Shown one piece after another: positions 35,268-43,927 of a DNA stretch of 64,000 nt. This DNA comes from Celerinatantimonas yamalensis (GTDB taxonomy: Bacteria > Pseudomonadota > Gammaproteobacteria > Enterobacterales > Celerinatantimonadaceae), in the NCBI RefSeq assembly GCF_046054155.1, contig NZ_JBEQCT010000005.1, forward strand, positions 233,255-297,254. The letters run 5' to 3'. Under the pieces are notes generated by a model. That model did not search any database. It saw only the letters and a program-made list of their open reading frames with translations, and was not told where the DNA came from. Position numbers and translations under genes: made by a program. Positions within the stretch are counted from its first letter, which is position 1. The number at the start of each line of letters is the position of its first letter.

Positions 35268-36059
35268 TTAACTATGACTGATTTTACGTGGAAAGTCTTC
35301 ATCACTGCGTAGCGTTAATACTTCAACACCATCGTCGGTGACTAGTAGCGTATGTTCCCACTGTGCTGAAGGTTGGCCATCGCGAGTTGTTGCTGTCCAA
35401 CCATCTTTTTTATTGACTTTGCACTTGTACGTACCCGCATTGAGCATCGGTTCAATGGTAAATGTCATACCCGCTTGCAGCTCCATTCCGGTGCCAGGTA
35501 GACCATAGTGCAAAATTTGCGGTTCCTCATGAAAGCCCTCGCCAATTCCATGGCCACAAAAATCGCGAACAACCGAAAACCCCTGCGGCTCAGCGATTTG
35601 TTGGCAAGCTGCCCCAATATCACCGAGGCGTATTCCTGGGCGAACCAATTTAATGGCAGCATAAAGCGCATCTTGAGCCGCTTGGCATAACTTACGCTTG
35701 AGTGGGGTGGTATTACCGACGATAAACATTGCAGAACTATCCCCATGAACACCATCTTTAATGATTGTCACATCAATATTGAGAATATCCCCTTCACGAA
35801 GTTTTTTATGCGACGGAATACCATGACAAACCACTTCATTTAAGGAGATACATACAGACTTCGGATAGCCATGATAATTTAAGGGGGCAGGGATCGCTTG
35901 TTGCACATCCACCGTATAGTTGTGACAGAGCTGGTTGAGTTCATCAGTCGTTACCCCTTTTTGCACGTAAGGGGCGATCATTTCGAGCTGCTCTGCGGCA
36001 AGTCGGCCCGCGACTCGCATTTTCTCGATTTGCTCGGGAGTTTTAATTAAATTTGTCAT
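35268..36059 (-). CDS. map: Methionine aminopeptidase, type I
   Basis: Removes the N-terminal methionine of nascent proteins, an essential function. The 263 residues form the type Ia fold. The five metal ligands are visible: Asp in NIDVTIIKDG and GDSSAMF, His in GHGIGEGFHEEP, Glu in FTIEPM, and Glu in QWEHTLLV. ATG 36059 (MTNLIKTPEQIEKMRVAGR) matches the family start. A longer frame upstream reaches 36143 without homology. The gene diverges from rpsB, as in E. coli. Confidence 0.96.
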   Translation of the reverse strand: MTNLIKTPEQIEKMRVAGRLAAEQLEMIAPYVQKGVTTDELNQLCHNYTVDVQQAIPAPLNYHGYPKSVCISLNEVVCHGIPSHKKLREGDILNIDVTIIKDGVHGDSSAMFIVGNTTPLKRKLCQAAQDALYAAIKLVRPGIRLGDIGAACQQIAEPQGFSVVRDFCGHGIGEGFHEEPQILHYGLPGTGMELQAGMTFTIEPMLNAGTYKCKVNKKDGWTATTRDGQPSAQWEHTLLVTDDGVEVLTLRSDEDFPRKISHS

Positions 36060-36565
36060 TCCTTTTTGTACCACATAAACCTGAAATAATTGAATATCAA
36101 CGCTGTTGATATGATGATTGAGCCAGTTTAACCGATGCGACAATTAAGTTATAGGGTTGTTGTATCGGTTATGCTGAAAGATTCAAAATTAGACGTGATA
36201 TTATGATGTATTTAATACGATTTATAATCGATGTTGCCATAGAGTGCGTTTTAAATGAGCGCTAGTACTATGTTACCCATTGATTTGGGTTGCATTGGTG
36301 GCCCCAGAGCCGTTGACCCCACATAATTGAGATTGACCGAGCAGCGATTATTGGTGGATTTTCACTTTATCAAAGTAACAGAATATGGTATAAAACGCGC
36401 CGGGAAAGCATGGCTTGGCTGTCAATTCATGCGAAGACCCGAAACTATGTGTTTTTTAACTGATAACACACACACATCAACACCTGTGCCGGGGTGCTGC
36501 TTGGATTAAGCAGTCGGTTTAGCAGGGATGTGTGGAGGCCTAACCCCATAGAGGATAGAAAAATC
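36060..36565. promoter_or_regulatory. Divergent map / rpsB control region with rpsB leader
   Basis: About 500 bases. The rpsB promoter has an extended minus-10 TGGTATAAA (36386-36394) followed by a GC-rich discriminator (ACGCGCCGGG), which fits growth-rate and stringent control. The predicted transcript from about 36401 has a ~165-base untranslated leader. In E. coli this leader binds protein S2 and yields the small RNA tff (T44). The final 90 bases here (36480-36565) contain GGTGCTGCTTGGATTAAGCA (hairpin GCTGCTT/AAGCAG) and GTGTGGAGGCC before the RBS, so S2 feedback is likely. I infer this from position and family knowledge. Confidence 0.65.
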
Positions 36566-37300
36566 ATGGCAAAAGTATCAATGCGCGATATGTTGCAAGC
36601 TGGTGTTCACTTCGGTCACCAGACTCGTTATTGGAATCCAAAAATGAAACCATTCATCTTTGGTGCACGTAATAAAGTACATATCATCAACTTGGAAAAA
36701 ACCCTGCCGTTATTTAATGATGCAATGGCTGTTTTAAACAACCTAGCGTCTAAAAAAGGCAAAATTCTGTTTGTCGGAACTAAACGTGCTGCGAGTGGTG
36801 CTGTGAAAGATGCAGCAGTTCGTTGTGACCAATTCTACGTTAACCATCGTTGGTTAGGTGGGATGTTGACTAACTGGAAAACAGTTCGTCAGTCAATCAA
36901 ACGTCTTAAAGAGTTAGAAGCTCAAAGCCAAGATGGTACATTCGACAAACTGACCAAGAAAGAGGCGTTAACGCGCACTCGTGAACTGGAAAAACTAGAA
37001 AAAAGCTTGGGTGGTATCAAAGATATGGGTGGTTTGCCTGACGCATTATTTGTCGTCGATGCAGAGCACGAAAGTATCGCTATCCGTGAAGCGAATAACC
37101 TAGGTATTCCAGTTATTTCAATCGTTGATACAAACTCAGATCCAGATGGTATTACTTATATCATCCCTGGTAACGATGACGCGATTCGTGCTGTGAAATT
37201 GTACTTGGAAGCTGCAGCTGATGCAGTTCTGACTGGTCGTCAGGCTGATCTAGTCGTGCAGGCTGAAGAAGATGGTTTCGTCGAAGAAACTGTGGAGTAA
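36566..37300 (+). CDS. rpsB: 30S ribosomal protein S2
   Basis: Structural protein of the small ribosomal subunit, 244 residues. The start MAKVSMRDMLQAGVHFGHQT is nearly identical to the E. coli protein; also NPKMKPFIFGARNKVHIIN, NHRWLGGMLTNWKTV and the IPVISIVDTNSDPDGITYII segment. The acidic tail QAEEDGFVEETVE is common in gammaproteobacteria. The RBS GAGGAT lies before the ATG. Cotranscribed with tsf through a leaky hairpin. Confidence 0.98.
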   Translation: MAKVSMRDMLQAGVHFGHQTRYWNPKMKPFIFGARNKVHIINLEKTLPLFNDAMAVLNNLASKKGKILFVGTKRAASGAVKDAAVRCDQFYVNHRWLGGMLTNWKTVRQSIKRLKELEAQSQDGTFDKLTKKEALTRTRELEKLEKSLGGIKDMGGLPDALFVVDAEHESIAIREANNLGIPVISIVDTNSDPDGITYIIPGNDDAIRAVKLYLEAAADAVLTGRQADLVVQAEEDGFVEETVE

Positions 37301-37345
37301 TAAGGAAGTTTAACCCCTTATTAACCAAACCCAACTTGTTGGTTA

Positions 37346-37374
37346 ACAGGGGCCTAATTGGCCCCTGTGTTTTA
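37346..37374 (+). terminator. rpsB-tsf intercistronic terminator/attenuator
   Basis: ACAGGGGCC-TAATT-GGCCCCTGT is a perfect 9-bp stem with a 5-base loop, followed by GTTTTA. The short U-run suggests partial termination, which would set the ratio of S2 to EF-Ts, as reported for the same gap in E. coli. Confidence 0.75.
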
Positions 37375-37399
37375 TCCGAAACGACAGAGGATTTAACAA

Positions 37400-38275
37400 A
37401 TGGCAATTACTGCTGCTTTGGTAAAAGAACTGCGCGAACGTACTGCTGCAGGGATGATGGATTGTAAAAAAGCGCTGGTTGAAACTGATGGAGACATCGA
37501 ACTGGCGATTGAAAATATGCGTAAATCAGGTCAAGCAAAAGCGGCTAAAAAAGCTGGTCGAGTTGCTGCTGAAGGCGCAATTTTTGCAAAAGTTGAAAAC
37601 GGTGTGGGTACACTGGTTGAATTCAACTGTGAGACCGATTTTGTAGCACGCGATAAAAGCTTCGTTGCTCTTGGCCAAGAAATTGTTGCCGCTGCGCATG
37701 AAGCAAAACTTAACGATGTGAATGCATTATTGGAATCTGTGTTAGCGAGTGGTGAAACAGTTGAAACTACGCGTGCTAACTTGGTTGTTAAAATCGGTGA
37801 AAACATGACAGTTCGCCGTGTTGTAACAGTTGAAGGCGACAACTTGGGTGCTTATGTCCATGGTGGTCGTATTGGCGTTATCACTGTCCTTAAAGGTGGT
37901 GATGAAGAGCTGGCTAAAGATCTGGCAATGCATGTTGCCGCAGCGAGCCCTCAGTTCGTCAAACCTGAACAAGTCCCTGCTGAAGTTGTTGAGAAAGAAA
38001 AAGAAATTCAGATTGAAATTGCAATGAACAGCGGTAAACCTGCTGACATCGCTGAAAAAATGGTTGCTGGACGGATGAAGAAATTCACCGGTGAAATCAG
38101 CTTGACTGGGCAGCCTTTTGTGAAAGATCCTACTCAAAATGTCAGTGATTTGCTGAAAGCAAAAAGTGCTGATGTTGAAACCTTTATCCGTCTTGAAGTC
38201 GGTGAAGGTATTGAGAAAAAAGAAGAAGATTTTGCCGCTGAAGTTGCCGCTCAGATTGCAGCAGCTAAGCAGTAA
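37400..38275 (+). CDS. tsf: Elongation factor Ts
   Basis: Guanine-nucleotide exchange factor for EF-Tu. The 291-residue protein has the UBA-like N terminus LVKELRERTAAGMMDCKKAL, the EF-Tu contact TDFVARDKSF (the catalytic TDFV of EF-Ts), a duplicated core and the VAAQIAAAKQ end. It lies 99 bases after rpsB with the attenuator between. Confidence 0.98.
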   Translation: MAITAALVKELRERTAAGMMDCKKALVETDGDIELAIENMRKSGQAKAAKKAGRVAAEGAIFAKVENGVGTLVEFNCETDFVARDKSFVALGQEIVAAAHEAKLNDVNALLESVLASGETVETTRANLVVKIGENMTVRRVVTVEGDNLGAYVHGGRIGVITVLKGGDEELAKDLAMHVAAASPQFVKPEQVPAEVVEKEKEIQIEIAMNSGKPADIAEKMVAGRMKKFTGEISLTGQPFVKDPTQNVSDLLKAKSADVETFIRLEVGEGIEKKEEDFAAEVAAQIAAAKQ

Positions 38276-38292
38276 ATTTACTTTGAGTACCG

Positions 38293-38325
38293 GGTTGTAG
38301 CAGCTTTGTTGCTACAACCTTTTTT
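38293..38325 (+). terminator. Intrinsic terminator of rpsB-tsf
   Basis: GGTTGTAGCA and TGCTACAACC form a perfect 10-bp stem with a 7-base loop and TTTTTT directly after. It is the clear end of the rpsB-tsf operon, 18 bases past the tsf stop. Confidence 0.92.
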
Positions 38326-38358
38326 AAATTCCCCCATGAGAAAAGAGATACATAAGCC

Positions 38359-39111
38359 ATGAGTATCAACCCAAAACCCGTATATCGACGCATTCTATTA
38401 AAACTTTCTGGTGAAGCCCTAATGGGTGATGAGGGGTTTGGTATTGATCCTTCCGTACTTGGACGGATGGCTTTAGAAATTAAAGAATTGGTTGAACTAG
38501 GTGTTCAGGTTGGTTTAGTGATAGGGGGCGGCAACTTGTTCCGCGGAGAAGGATTAGCTAAAGCGGGGATGAATCGAGTTGTTGGTGATCACATGGGGAT
38601 GCTGGCAACGGTGATGAATGGCTTAGCAATGCGTGATGCTTTGCATCGAGCATTTGTTAATGCGCGTTTGATGTCAGCGATTGAACTCACTGGTGTATGT
38701 GATTCCTATAACTGGGCTGAGGCAATTAGTAACTTAAAAAGTGGTCGGGTTGTGATATTGTCTGCAGGAACAGGGAATCCATTTTTTACCACTGATTCAG
38801 CTGCTTGCTTGCGCGGTATTGAGATTGAAGCTGATGTTGTGCTAAAAGGGACTAAAGTTGACGGCGTCTATAATGATGATCCGGTCAAAAATCCTGAAGC
38901 GACCTTATATTCAGAACTATCATATACTGAAGTTTTGGATCAAGAACTTAAAGTGATGGATCTTGCAGCATTTACACTGGCGCGAGATCATGGTTTACCG
39001 ATCCGGGTATTTAATATGAATAAGCCGGGTGCTCTTAAACGTGTTGTCATGGGGCAATCAGAAGGTACTGTCATCCATAAAATGGCCGATTCGCTTGGCG
39101 AGGAAAAATAA
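38359..39111 (+). CDS. pyrH: UMP kinase
   Basis: Phosphorylates UMP to UDP with ATP. A hexameric amino-acid-kinase-fold enzyme, allosterically activated by GTP and inhibited by UTP. At 250 residues it contains RRILLKLSGEALMG (phosphate loop), GLVIGGGNLFRGE, GDHMGMLATVMN, LSAGTGNPFFTTDSAA and KVDGVYNDDP, the full UMP kinase set. It is followed by frr one base after its stop. Confidence 0.97.
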   Translation: MSINPKPVYRRILLKLSGEALMGDEGFGIDPSVLGRMALEIKELVELGVQVGLVIGGGNLFRGEGLAKAGMNRVVGDHMGMLATVMNGLAMRDALHRAFVNARLMSAIELTGVCDSYNWAEAISNLKSGRVVILSAGTGNPFFTTDSAACLRGIEIEADVVLKGTKVDGVYNDDPVKNPEATLYSELSYTEVLDQELKVMDLAAFTLARDHGLPIRVFNMNKPGALKRVVMGQSEGTVIHKMADSLGEEK

Positions 39112-39112
39112 C

Positions 39113-39670
39113 GTGATTAAAGATATTCAACAAGATGCGGCTCAACGCATGGAAAAAAGTATCGAGGCGCTGCGTAGTCAAATGGCTAAAATCCGCACAG
39201 GCCGGGCTCATCCTAGCTTACTCGATAGTATTATGGTGCCCTATTATGGAACCGATACACCGCTGAATCAGGTTGCCAACGTTGGAACTGAAGATTCGCG
39301 GACATTAACTGTGACTGTTTATGATCGTTCTGCGATTCAAGCTGTTGAAAAAGCGATTATGACCTCTGATTTAGGTTTGAATCCATCTTCTGCTGGCGCA
39401 GTAATCCGTATTCCATTGCCTGCTTTAACCGAAGAACGTCGTAAAGATCTGATCAAGTTAGTTCGAGCTGAAGCAGAGCAGGGCAAAGTGGCGATTCGTA
39501 ATATTCGTCGTGATGCTAATGCGAGTGTTAAGAATTTACTAAAAGATAAAGCGATTAGCGAAGACGAAGACCGTCAAAGTCAAGATGCTGTACAAAAGTT
39601 GACTGATAAGTTCGTGGAAAAAGTTGATGAGTTTTTGGCAAATAAAGAAAAAGAGTTGATGGAAATATAA
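39113..39670 (+). CDS. frr: Ribosome recycling factor
   Basis: Together with EF-G it splits post-termination ribosomes. The 185-residue length is standard. It starts with GTG, preceded by GAGGAAAA and one base after the pyrH stop; an in-frame extension into pyrH is discarded. KIRTGRAHPSLLDSIMVPYYG, EDSRTLTVTVYDRS, IPLPALTEERRKDL and RNIRRDANASVKNLLKDK identify it. The GTG start and close spacing imply translation coupled to pyrH. Confidence 0.97.
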   Translation: MIKDIQQDAAQRMEKSIEALRSQMAKIRTGRAHPSLLDSIMVPYYGTDTPLNQVANVGTEDSRTLTVTVYDRSAIQAVEKAIMTSDLGLNPSSAGAVIRIPLPALTEERRKDLIKLVRAEAEQGKVAIRNIRRDANASVKNLLKDKAISEDEDRQSQDAVQKLTDKFVEKVDEFLANKEKELMEI

Positions 39671-39684
39671 GCTTTTTTGCTAAT

Positions 39685-39711
39685 GCCGCGTATCACGCGC
39701 GGCTTTTTTAT
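39685..39711 (+). terminator. Intrinsic terminator after frr
   Basis: GCCGCG and CGCGGC flank a 7-base loop, followed by seven T and A. It separates pyrH-frr from uppS, whose ATG lies only 17 bases further, so the uppS operon must be fed by read-through or by a promoter overlapping frr. Confidence 0.75.
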
Positions 39712-39727
39712 TTATGGGGTACGCTTT

Positions 39728-40492
39728 ATGGGCGCATGCGAGTCAGCCAACCACGTATCTGGAGCTCTTCCTCGTCATGTTGCGATTATCATGGATGGTA
39801 ACGGCCGTTGGGCAAAACAACGGGGTCGAATCCGTGTATTAGGTCATCATGCTGGTGCTAAAGCGGTCCGCAAAGTGGTAAAAAATGCGGCAAAACTTGG
39901 TATCGAGCAACTTACATTATTTGCATTTAGTAGTGAAAATTGGCGCCGACCTGCAGAAGAAGTCAGTCAGTTAATGAAATTGTTTATGACTCTTCTTCAG
40001 CGAGAGGTCAAAATGTTGAATAAGCATAATATTAAGTTGCGGATCATCGGCAATCGGGGGGGCTTTACCCAATCGTTGCAGCAAAAGATTGCGAATGCTG
40101 AAGCGCTGACGGCGAATAATTCAGGATTATCATTGAATATTGCTGCTAACTATGGCGGGCGATGGGATATTACCCAACAGATTCGTTATTTTGCTGATAA
40201 AATCAGCCGTCAAGAGTTGACCGTAGAGCAAGTTGATGAAGCGATGATCAATAATGCGTTAAGCGATCATTCTGTCGGTGATGTTGATCTGATGATCCGT
40301 ACCGGAGGTGAACATCGAATCAGCAATTTTTTGATTTGGCAGTTAGCCTATGCAGAATTGTATTTTACTAACCAGCTATGGCCTGATTTTGATGAGCAAG
40401 ATTTTAGCGATGCTTTGGCATCATATGTTCAACGAGAACGCCGTTTTGGTTGTACCTCTGAGCAGATTCAGCAGATTATTCAGGCTGAATAA
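39728..40492 (+). CDS. uppS: Undecaprenyl diphosphate synthase (cis-prenyltransferase)
   Basis: Adds eight isopentenyl units to farnesyl diphosphate to give the C55 lipid carrier used for peptidoglycan and O-antigen. The 254-residue protein has the catalytic P-loop AIIMDGNGRWAKQRG (about residues 20-34), FAFSSENWRRP, and NIAANYGGRWDI, with the IRTGGEHRISNFLIWQ substrate site. The ATG giving MGACESANH lies after the frr terminator, so the longer upstream frame is excluded. Confidence 0.96.
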   Translation: MGACESANHVSGALPRHVAIIMDGNGRWAKQRGRIRVLGHHAGAKAVRKVVKNAAKLGIEQLTLFAFSSENWRRPAEEVSQLMKLFMTLLQREVKMLNKHNIKLRIIGNRGGFTQSLQQKIANAEALTANNSGLSLNIAANYGGRWDITQQIRYFADKISRQELTVEQVDEAMINNALSDHSVGDVDLMIRTGGEHRISNFLIWQLAYAELYFTNQLWPDFDEQDFSDALASYVQRERRFGCTSEQIQQIIQAE

Positions 40493-40513
40493 CTCACAGG
40501 AACGGGGACTGAT

Positions 40514-41362
40514 TTGTTAAGGCAACGGATTATCACGGCGTTATTATTAGCGCCTCTTGCAATTATTAGTATTTTCTTCTTACCGATGAAAGGATTGGCA
40601 TTCATCTTAACTGCAATTGTCTTCATTGCCTGTTATGAATGGTCAGGATTCATTAGTTCTCACCGAAAAGCTCGCTTGGCGCTGAGCTCATCGCTCGGTT
40701 TTTTGTGGCTGCTTAGTTTCTGTGTATTCCCTCTTAATTCATTAGTACATGATGATGTGCTCTACTGGCTTTTTAATAGCGCTGCCTTCTTTTGGGTTGT
40801 TGCTTTGTTGTTGGTTTTAAGCTATCCGGTCAGTGCCCTGCTTTGGCGTCGTAGCCGTCTGCTAAAATGGATGGCAGGGGTGCTCGCATTGTTACCTTTT
40901 GGGTGGTCTATTTTAACACTACGCGGTGTTAATGAACTCCATCCTTGGGTCGGTGCAGGTTGGGTACTTTATGCCTTGCTGCTCGTTTGGTCAGCAGATA
41001 GTGGCGCTTACTTTGCTGGGCGCCGATTTGGTCGCAATAAACTGGCTGTGCGCGTGAGCCCTAAGAAAACAGTCGAAGGACTATTAGGTGGGTTAGTGGC
41101 CGCCATGTTGGTTTGCCTATTGCTCTTGGGGTTGATCCCCGCTGTTAGAGGGAATGCTTGGGTGATAGTCGGGGCGTCGTTACTCACAGCTTTAGCCTCT
41201 GTACTCGGTGACCTATTTGAGAGTATGCTCAAACGAGAAGCTGGAATTAAAGATAGTGGAGCATTGTTACCCGGTCACGGTGGCATTCTTGATCGCATTG
41301 ATAGTTTAACTGCAGCACTTCCTGTCTTTACCCTCTGTTATTTATTGTGGATGTTTGTATGA
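40514..41362 (+). CDS. cdsA: Phosphatidate cytidylyltransferase
   Basis: Makes CDP-diacylglycerol from phosphatidic acid and CTP in the inner membrane, the branch point of phospholipid synthesis. 282 residues with about eight helices. The CdsA signature is present near the C terminus: LFESMLKREAGIKDSGALLP then GHGGILDRIDS. Translation begins with TTG, preceded by AGGAACGGGG; no ATG fits. Its stop overlaps the dxr start (ATGA). Confidence 0.96.
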   Translation: MLRQRIITALLLAPLAIISIFFLPMKGLAFILTAIVFIACYEWSGFISSHRKARLALSSSLGFLWLLSFCVFPLNSLVHDDVLYWLFNSAAFFWVVALLLVLSYPVSALLWRRSRLLKWMAGVLALLPFGWSILTLRGVNELHPWVGAGWVLYALLLVWSADSGAYFAGRRFGRNKLAVRVSPKKTVEGLLGGLVAAMLVCLLLLGLIPAVRGNAWVIVGASLLTALASVLGDLFESMLKREAGIKDSGALLPGHGGILDRIDSLTAALPVFTLCYLLWMFV

Positions 41363-42552
41363 CTCCCCGTCAATTAGTGATCCTCGGTGCAACTGGTTCT
41401 ATTGGTCGTAGTACCCTTAAAGTTGTTGCGCAAAATCCGCAGTTGTTTCAAATCCATGCCTTGACTGGGCATCGTAATGTGGCGCGGATGAGTGATTTAA
41501 TTACGCGCTTTAAACCGCATTATGTGGTGATGTCGGATGAAATGGCTGCCAATGAACTTCGTGAGCAATGCGCCCATCAATGCGAAGTTTATGCAGGAGC
41601 TCAAGCGCTAGTTGATGCGAGCTGTGATTCTCAGGCTGATATGGTTATGGCTGCTATAGTTGGCGGGGCAGGCTTAAGCCCCACCTTAGCGGCTGTACGC
41701 GCAGGTAAAACGGTATTGCTAGCCAATAAAGAAGCGCTTGTTATGACAGGACTGTTATTAATGCAAGAAGCGCAAAAAAGTGGCGCGCAGATTTTACCGG
41801 TTGATAGTGAACACAATGCCATGTTTCAGTGTTTACCTGAAGTGGTGCAACAGCAACTTGGATTTTGTGATTTAGCCGCATCAGGGGTCAGCAAACTCTT
41901 GCTGACGGGCTCAGGAGGCCCCTTTCGAGACTATCCACTGGAGAGCCTGCGTGATGTGACCGTGGCGCAAGCAATCGCTCACCCCAATTGGTCGATGGGG
42001 GCTAAAATCTCGGTTGACTCAGCTACAATGATGAATAAAGGCCTTGAGTATATCGAAGCCAAACGACTTTTCCATACCAATCGCGACCAACTTGAGGTTA
42101 TCATTCATCCTCAGTCGGTGATTCACTCAATGGTTCAATACCGAGATGGATCGGTGTTGGCACAACTGGGAGAACCCGATATGGCGACGCCTATTGCTTG
42201 TGCAATGGCTTATCCACAAAGAATTTCTTCAGGCGTGGAACCTCTGGACTTTTTAGCACTCAAAGAACTAACTTTTGCCGCACCTGATTATCAGCGCTAC
42301 CCTTGTTTGGCGTTGGCAATTGATGCTTGTTATCAAAGCCAATTTGCGACAACTGCTTTAAATGCCGCTAATGAAATAGCTGTTGAGGCATTTTTAAACC
42401 AGCAGATCCGTTTTACTGATATTGCTCGTGTGGTTGAGTTTTGTTTGACTGCAATGAACGAGCAGCATCGATCATTGGATCTTGAAGAGTTACTCGCACT
42501 TGATGAACAAATCCGTCAAGATGCACACCAGTTTGTCCGGGATAGGTGCTAA
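41359..42552 (+). CDS. dxr: 1-deoxy-D-xylulose 5-phosphate reductoisomerase
   Basis: Second step of the MEP isoprenoid pathway, converting DXP to MEP with NADPH. The 397-residue enzyme carries the NADPH motif ILGATGSIGRSTL, ALLANKEALVM-type LLANKEALVMTG, PVDSEHNAMFQCL (metal-binding D and E), TGSGGPF and NWSMGAKISVDSATMMNKGLE (quoted parts). It sits after cdsA, the order of Vibrio and Pseudomonas, whereas E. coli has dxr before uppS. It overlaps cdsA by four bases and rseP by one. Confidence 0.97.
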   Translation: MTPRQLVILGATGSIGRSTLKVVAQNPQLFQIHALTGHRNVARMSDLITRFKPHYVVMSDEMAANELREQCAHQCEVYAGAQALVDASCDSQADMVMAAIVGGAGLSPTLAAVRAGKTVLLANKEALVMTGLLLMQEAQKSGAQILPVDSEHNAMFQCLPEVVQQQLGFCDLAASGVSKLLLTGSGGPFRDYPLESLRDVTVAQAIAHPNWSMGAKISVDSATMMNKGLEYIEAKRLFHTNRDQLEVIIHPQSVIHSMVQYRDGSVLAQLGEPDMATPIACAMAYPQRISSGVEPLDFLALKELTFAAPDYQRYPCLALAIDACYQSQFATTALNAANEIAVEAFLNQQIRFTDIARVVEFCLTAMNEQHRSLDLEELLALDEQIRQDAHQFVRDRC

Positions 42553-43907
42553 TGCAAAGTTTTATTTGGAACGCGTTTTTCTTCATTGTTGCTTTGGGAC
42601 TTCTGGTCGCGATCCATGAATTTGGTCATTTTTGGGTTGCTCGCCGTTGTGGTGTTAGAGTTGAACGCTTTTCCATCGGTTTTGGCAAAAAGCTTTGGTC
42701 ATGGGTCGGTCATGATGGCACTGAATATGTGTTGGCACTGATCCCTCTGGGGGGGTATGTTAAAATGCTTGATGAACGGGTTGAGCCCGTTCCAGCTGAA
42801 TTAAAGCATTTAGCTTTTAATACTCAGCCTTTGTGGCAGCGTGCTTTGATCGTGGCGGCTGGTCCAATAGCTAACTTTTTGTTAGCTATTGTCGCATTTT
42901 GGCTCATGCTGATGGTTGGCATCCCTGGTGTAAAACCTATTCTTGGGGATATCCCAGCAGGTACTGTTGCTGCTCAATCAGGACTTCGTTCAGGCCAGCA
43001 AGTGATTGCGGTAAATGATCGGCCAGTGTCAGATTGGCATGCAGTGATGTTATCCTTGATATCGCAAGTCGGTGATTCAGCTGTCAGCGTCAAGGTAAAA
43101 ACGTCAAATGGAGACATTCAAACACATACCTTAGATTTGTCGAATTGGCGCATTGGCAAAGAATCAGTCAATAGCAATCCACTTAAAAATATAGGGGTGG
43201 TTCAGTATCAGCCGAAGATACACTTACAAGTTGCGCAAACGGTTGCCAATAGCCCCGCCGCTAACAGTGGTCTACAAAAAGGTGATAAATTGATTGCTGT
43301 GAACCAAATCAAGCTAACAAGTTGGCAACAATTTACTGCACTTGTTCGTCATCATGCCGGCTCAGCTATTGAATTGACAATTGAGCGTGACGGCCTGCGA
43401 CATTATATTAAAGTTGTTCCAGAAAAACGCCAGCATAATGGACAGGTGTATGGTTTTATGGGGGTTGCTCCTGAAGTTGAAGCATTTCCAGATGATTATT
43501 TGATTACCATGCAGTATGGGCCACTAGAGGCGCTGGTGAAGGGGACGGAGCGTACTTGGCAGATGACGCGAGTGACGCTTGATATGCTAGGCAAACTTGT
43601 GTCTGGTAAAGTTTCAGTTGAAAATTTGAGCGGACCAATTTCGATTGCAAAAGGAGCTGGCCAATCTGCTCACTATGGATTTATTTATTTTCTTGGCTTT
43701 TTAGCATTAGTCAGTGTTAACTTAGGCATCTTAAATTTAGTACCATTACCTATTTTAGATGGCGGGCATCTATTATTTTTTGCAATTGAAGCGGTTACTG
43801 GGCGGCCTGTCTCAGAACGTATCTTGGATGTTGGGATGCGAATTGGGGCATCGGTACTAGTGATTGTGATGATGTTTGCTCTGTTTAATGATTTAATGCG
43901 CTTATAA
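42552..43907 (+). CDS. rseP: RseP, site-2 intramembrane zinc protease
   Basis: Cuts anti-sigma factor RseA within the membrane after DegS, releasing sigma-E in the envelope stress response. It also removes remnant signal peptides. 451 residues. The zinc motif HEFGH is in VAIHEFGHFWVARR near residue 20, two PDZ domains lie in the periplasmic part (around 115-290), and the second metal motif PLPILDGGHLLFF is near the C terminus. It shares one base with the dxr stop and is followed by bamA. Confidence 0.97.
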   Translation: MQSFIWNAFFFIVALGLLVAIHEFGHFWVARRCGVRVERFSIGFGKKLWSWVGHDGTEYVLALIPLGGYVKMLDERVEPVPAELKHLAFNTQPLWQRALIVAAGPIANFLLAIVAFWLMLMVGIPGVKPILGDIPAGTVAAQSGLRSGQQVIAVNDRPVSDWHAVMLSLISQVGDSAVSVKVKTSNGDIQTHTLDLSNWRIGKESVNSNPLKNIGVVQYQPKIHLQVAQTVANSPAANSGLQKGDKLIAVNQIKLTSWQQFTALVRHHAGSAIELTIERDGLRHYIKVVPEKRQHNGQVYGFMGVAPEVEAFPDDYLITMQYGPLEALVKGTERTWQMTRVTLDMLGKLVSGKVSVENLSGPISIAKGAGQSAHYGFIYFLGFLALVSVNLGILNLVPLPILDGGHLLFFAIEAVTGRPVSERILDVGMRIGASVLVIVMMFALFNDLMRL

Positions 43908-43927
43908 TTAGGACCTCTTTCTTCTCT

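Noticed and set aside
35268..36143. Longer Map protein starting at 36143
   Set aside because: The extra 28 residues have no family similarity; the homologous start is MTNLIKTPEQ at 36059.
37531..38137. Antisense frames of 103 and 131 codons inside tsf
   Set aside because: They mirror the biased codon use of tsf and have no independent signals.
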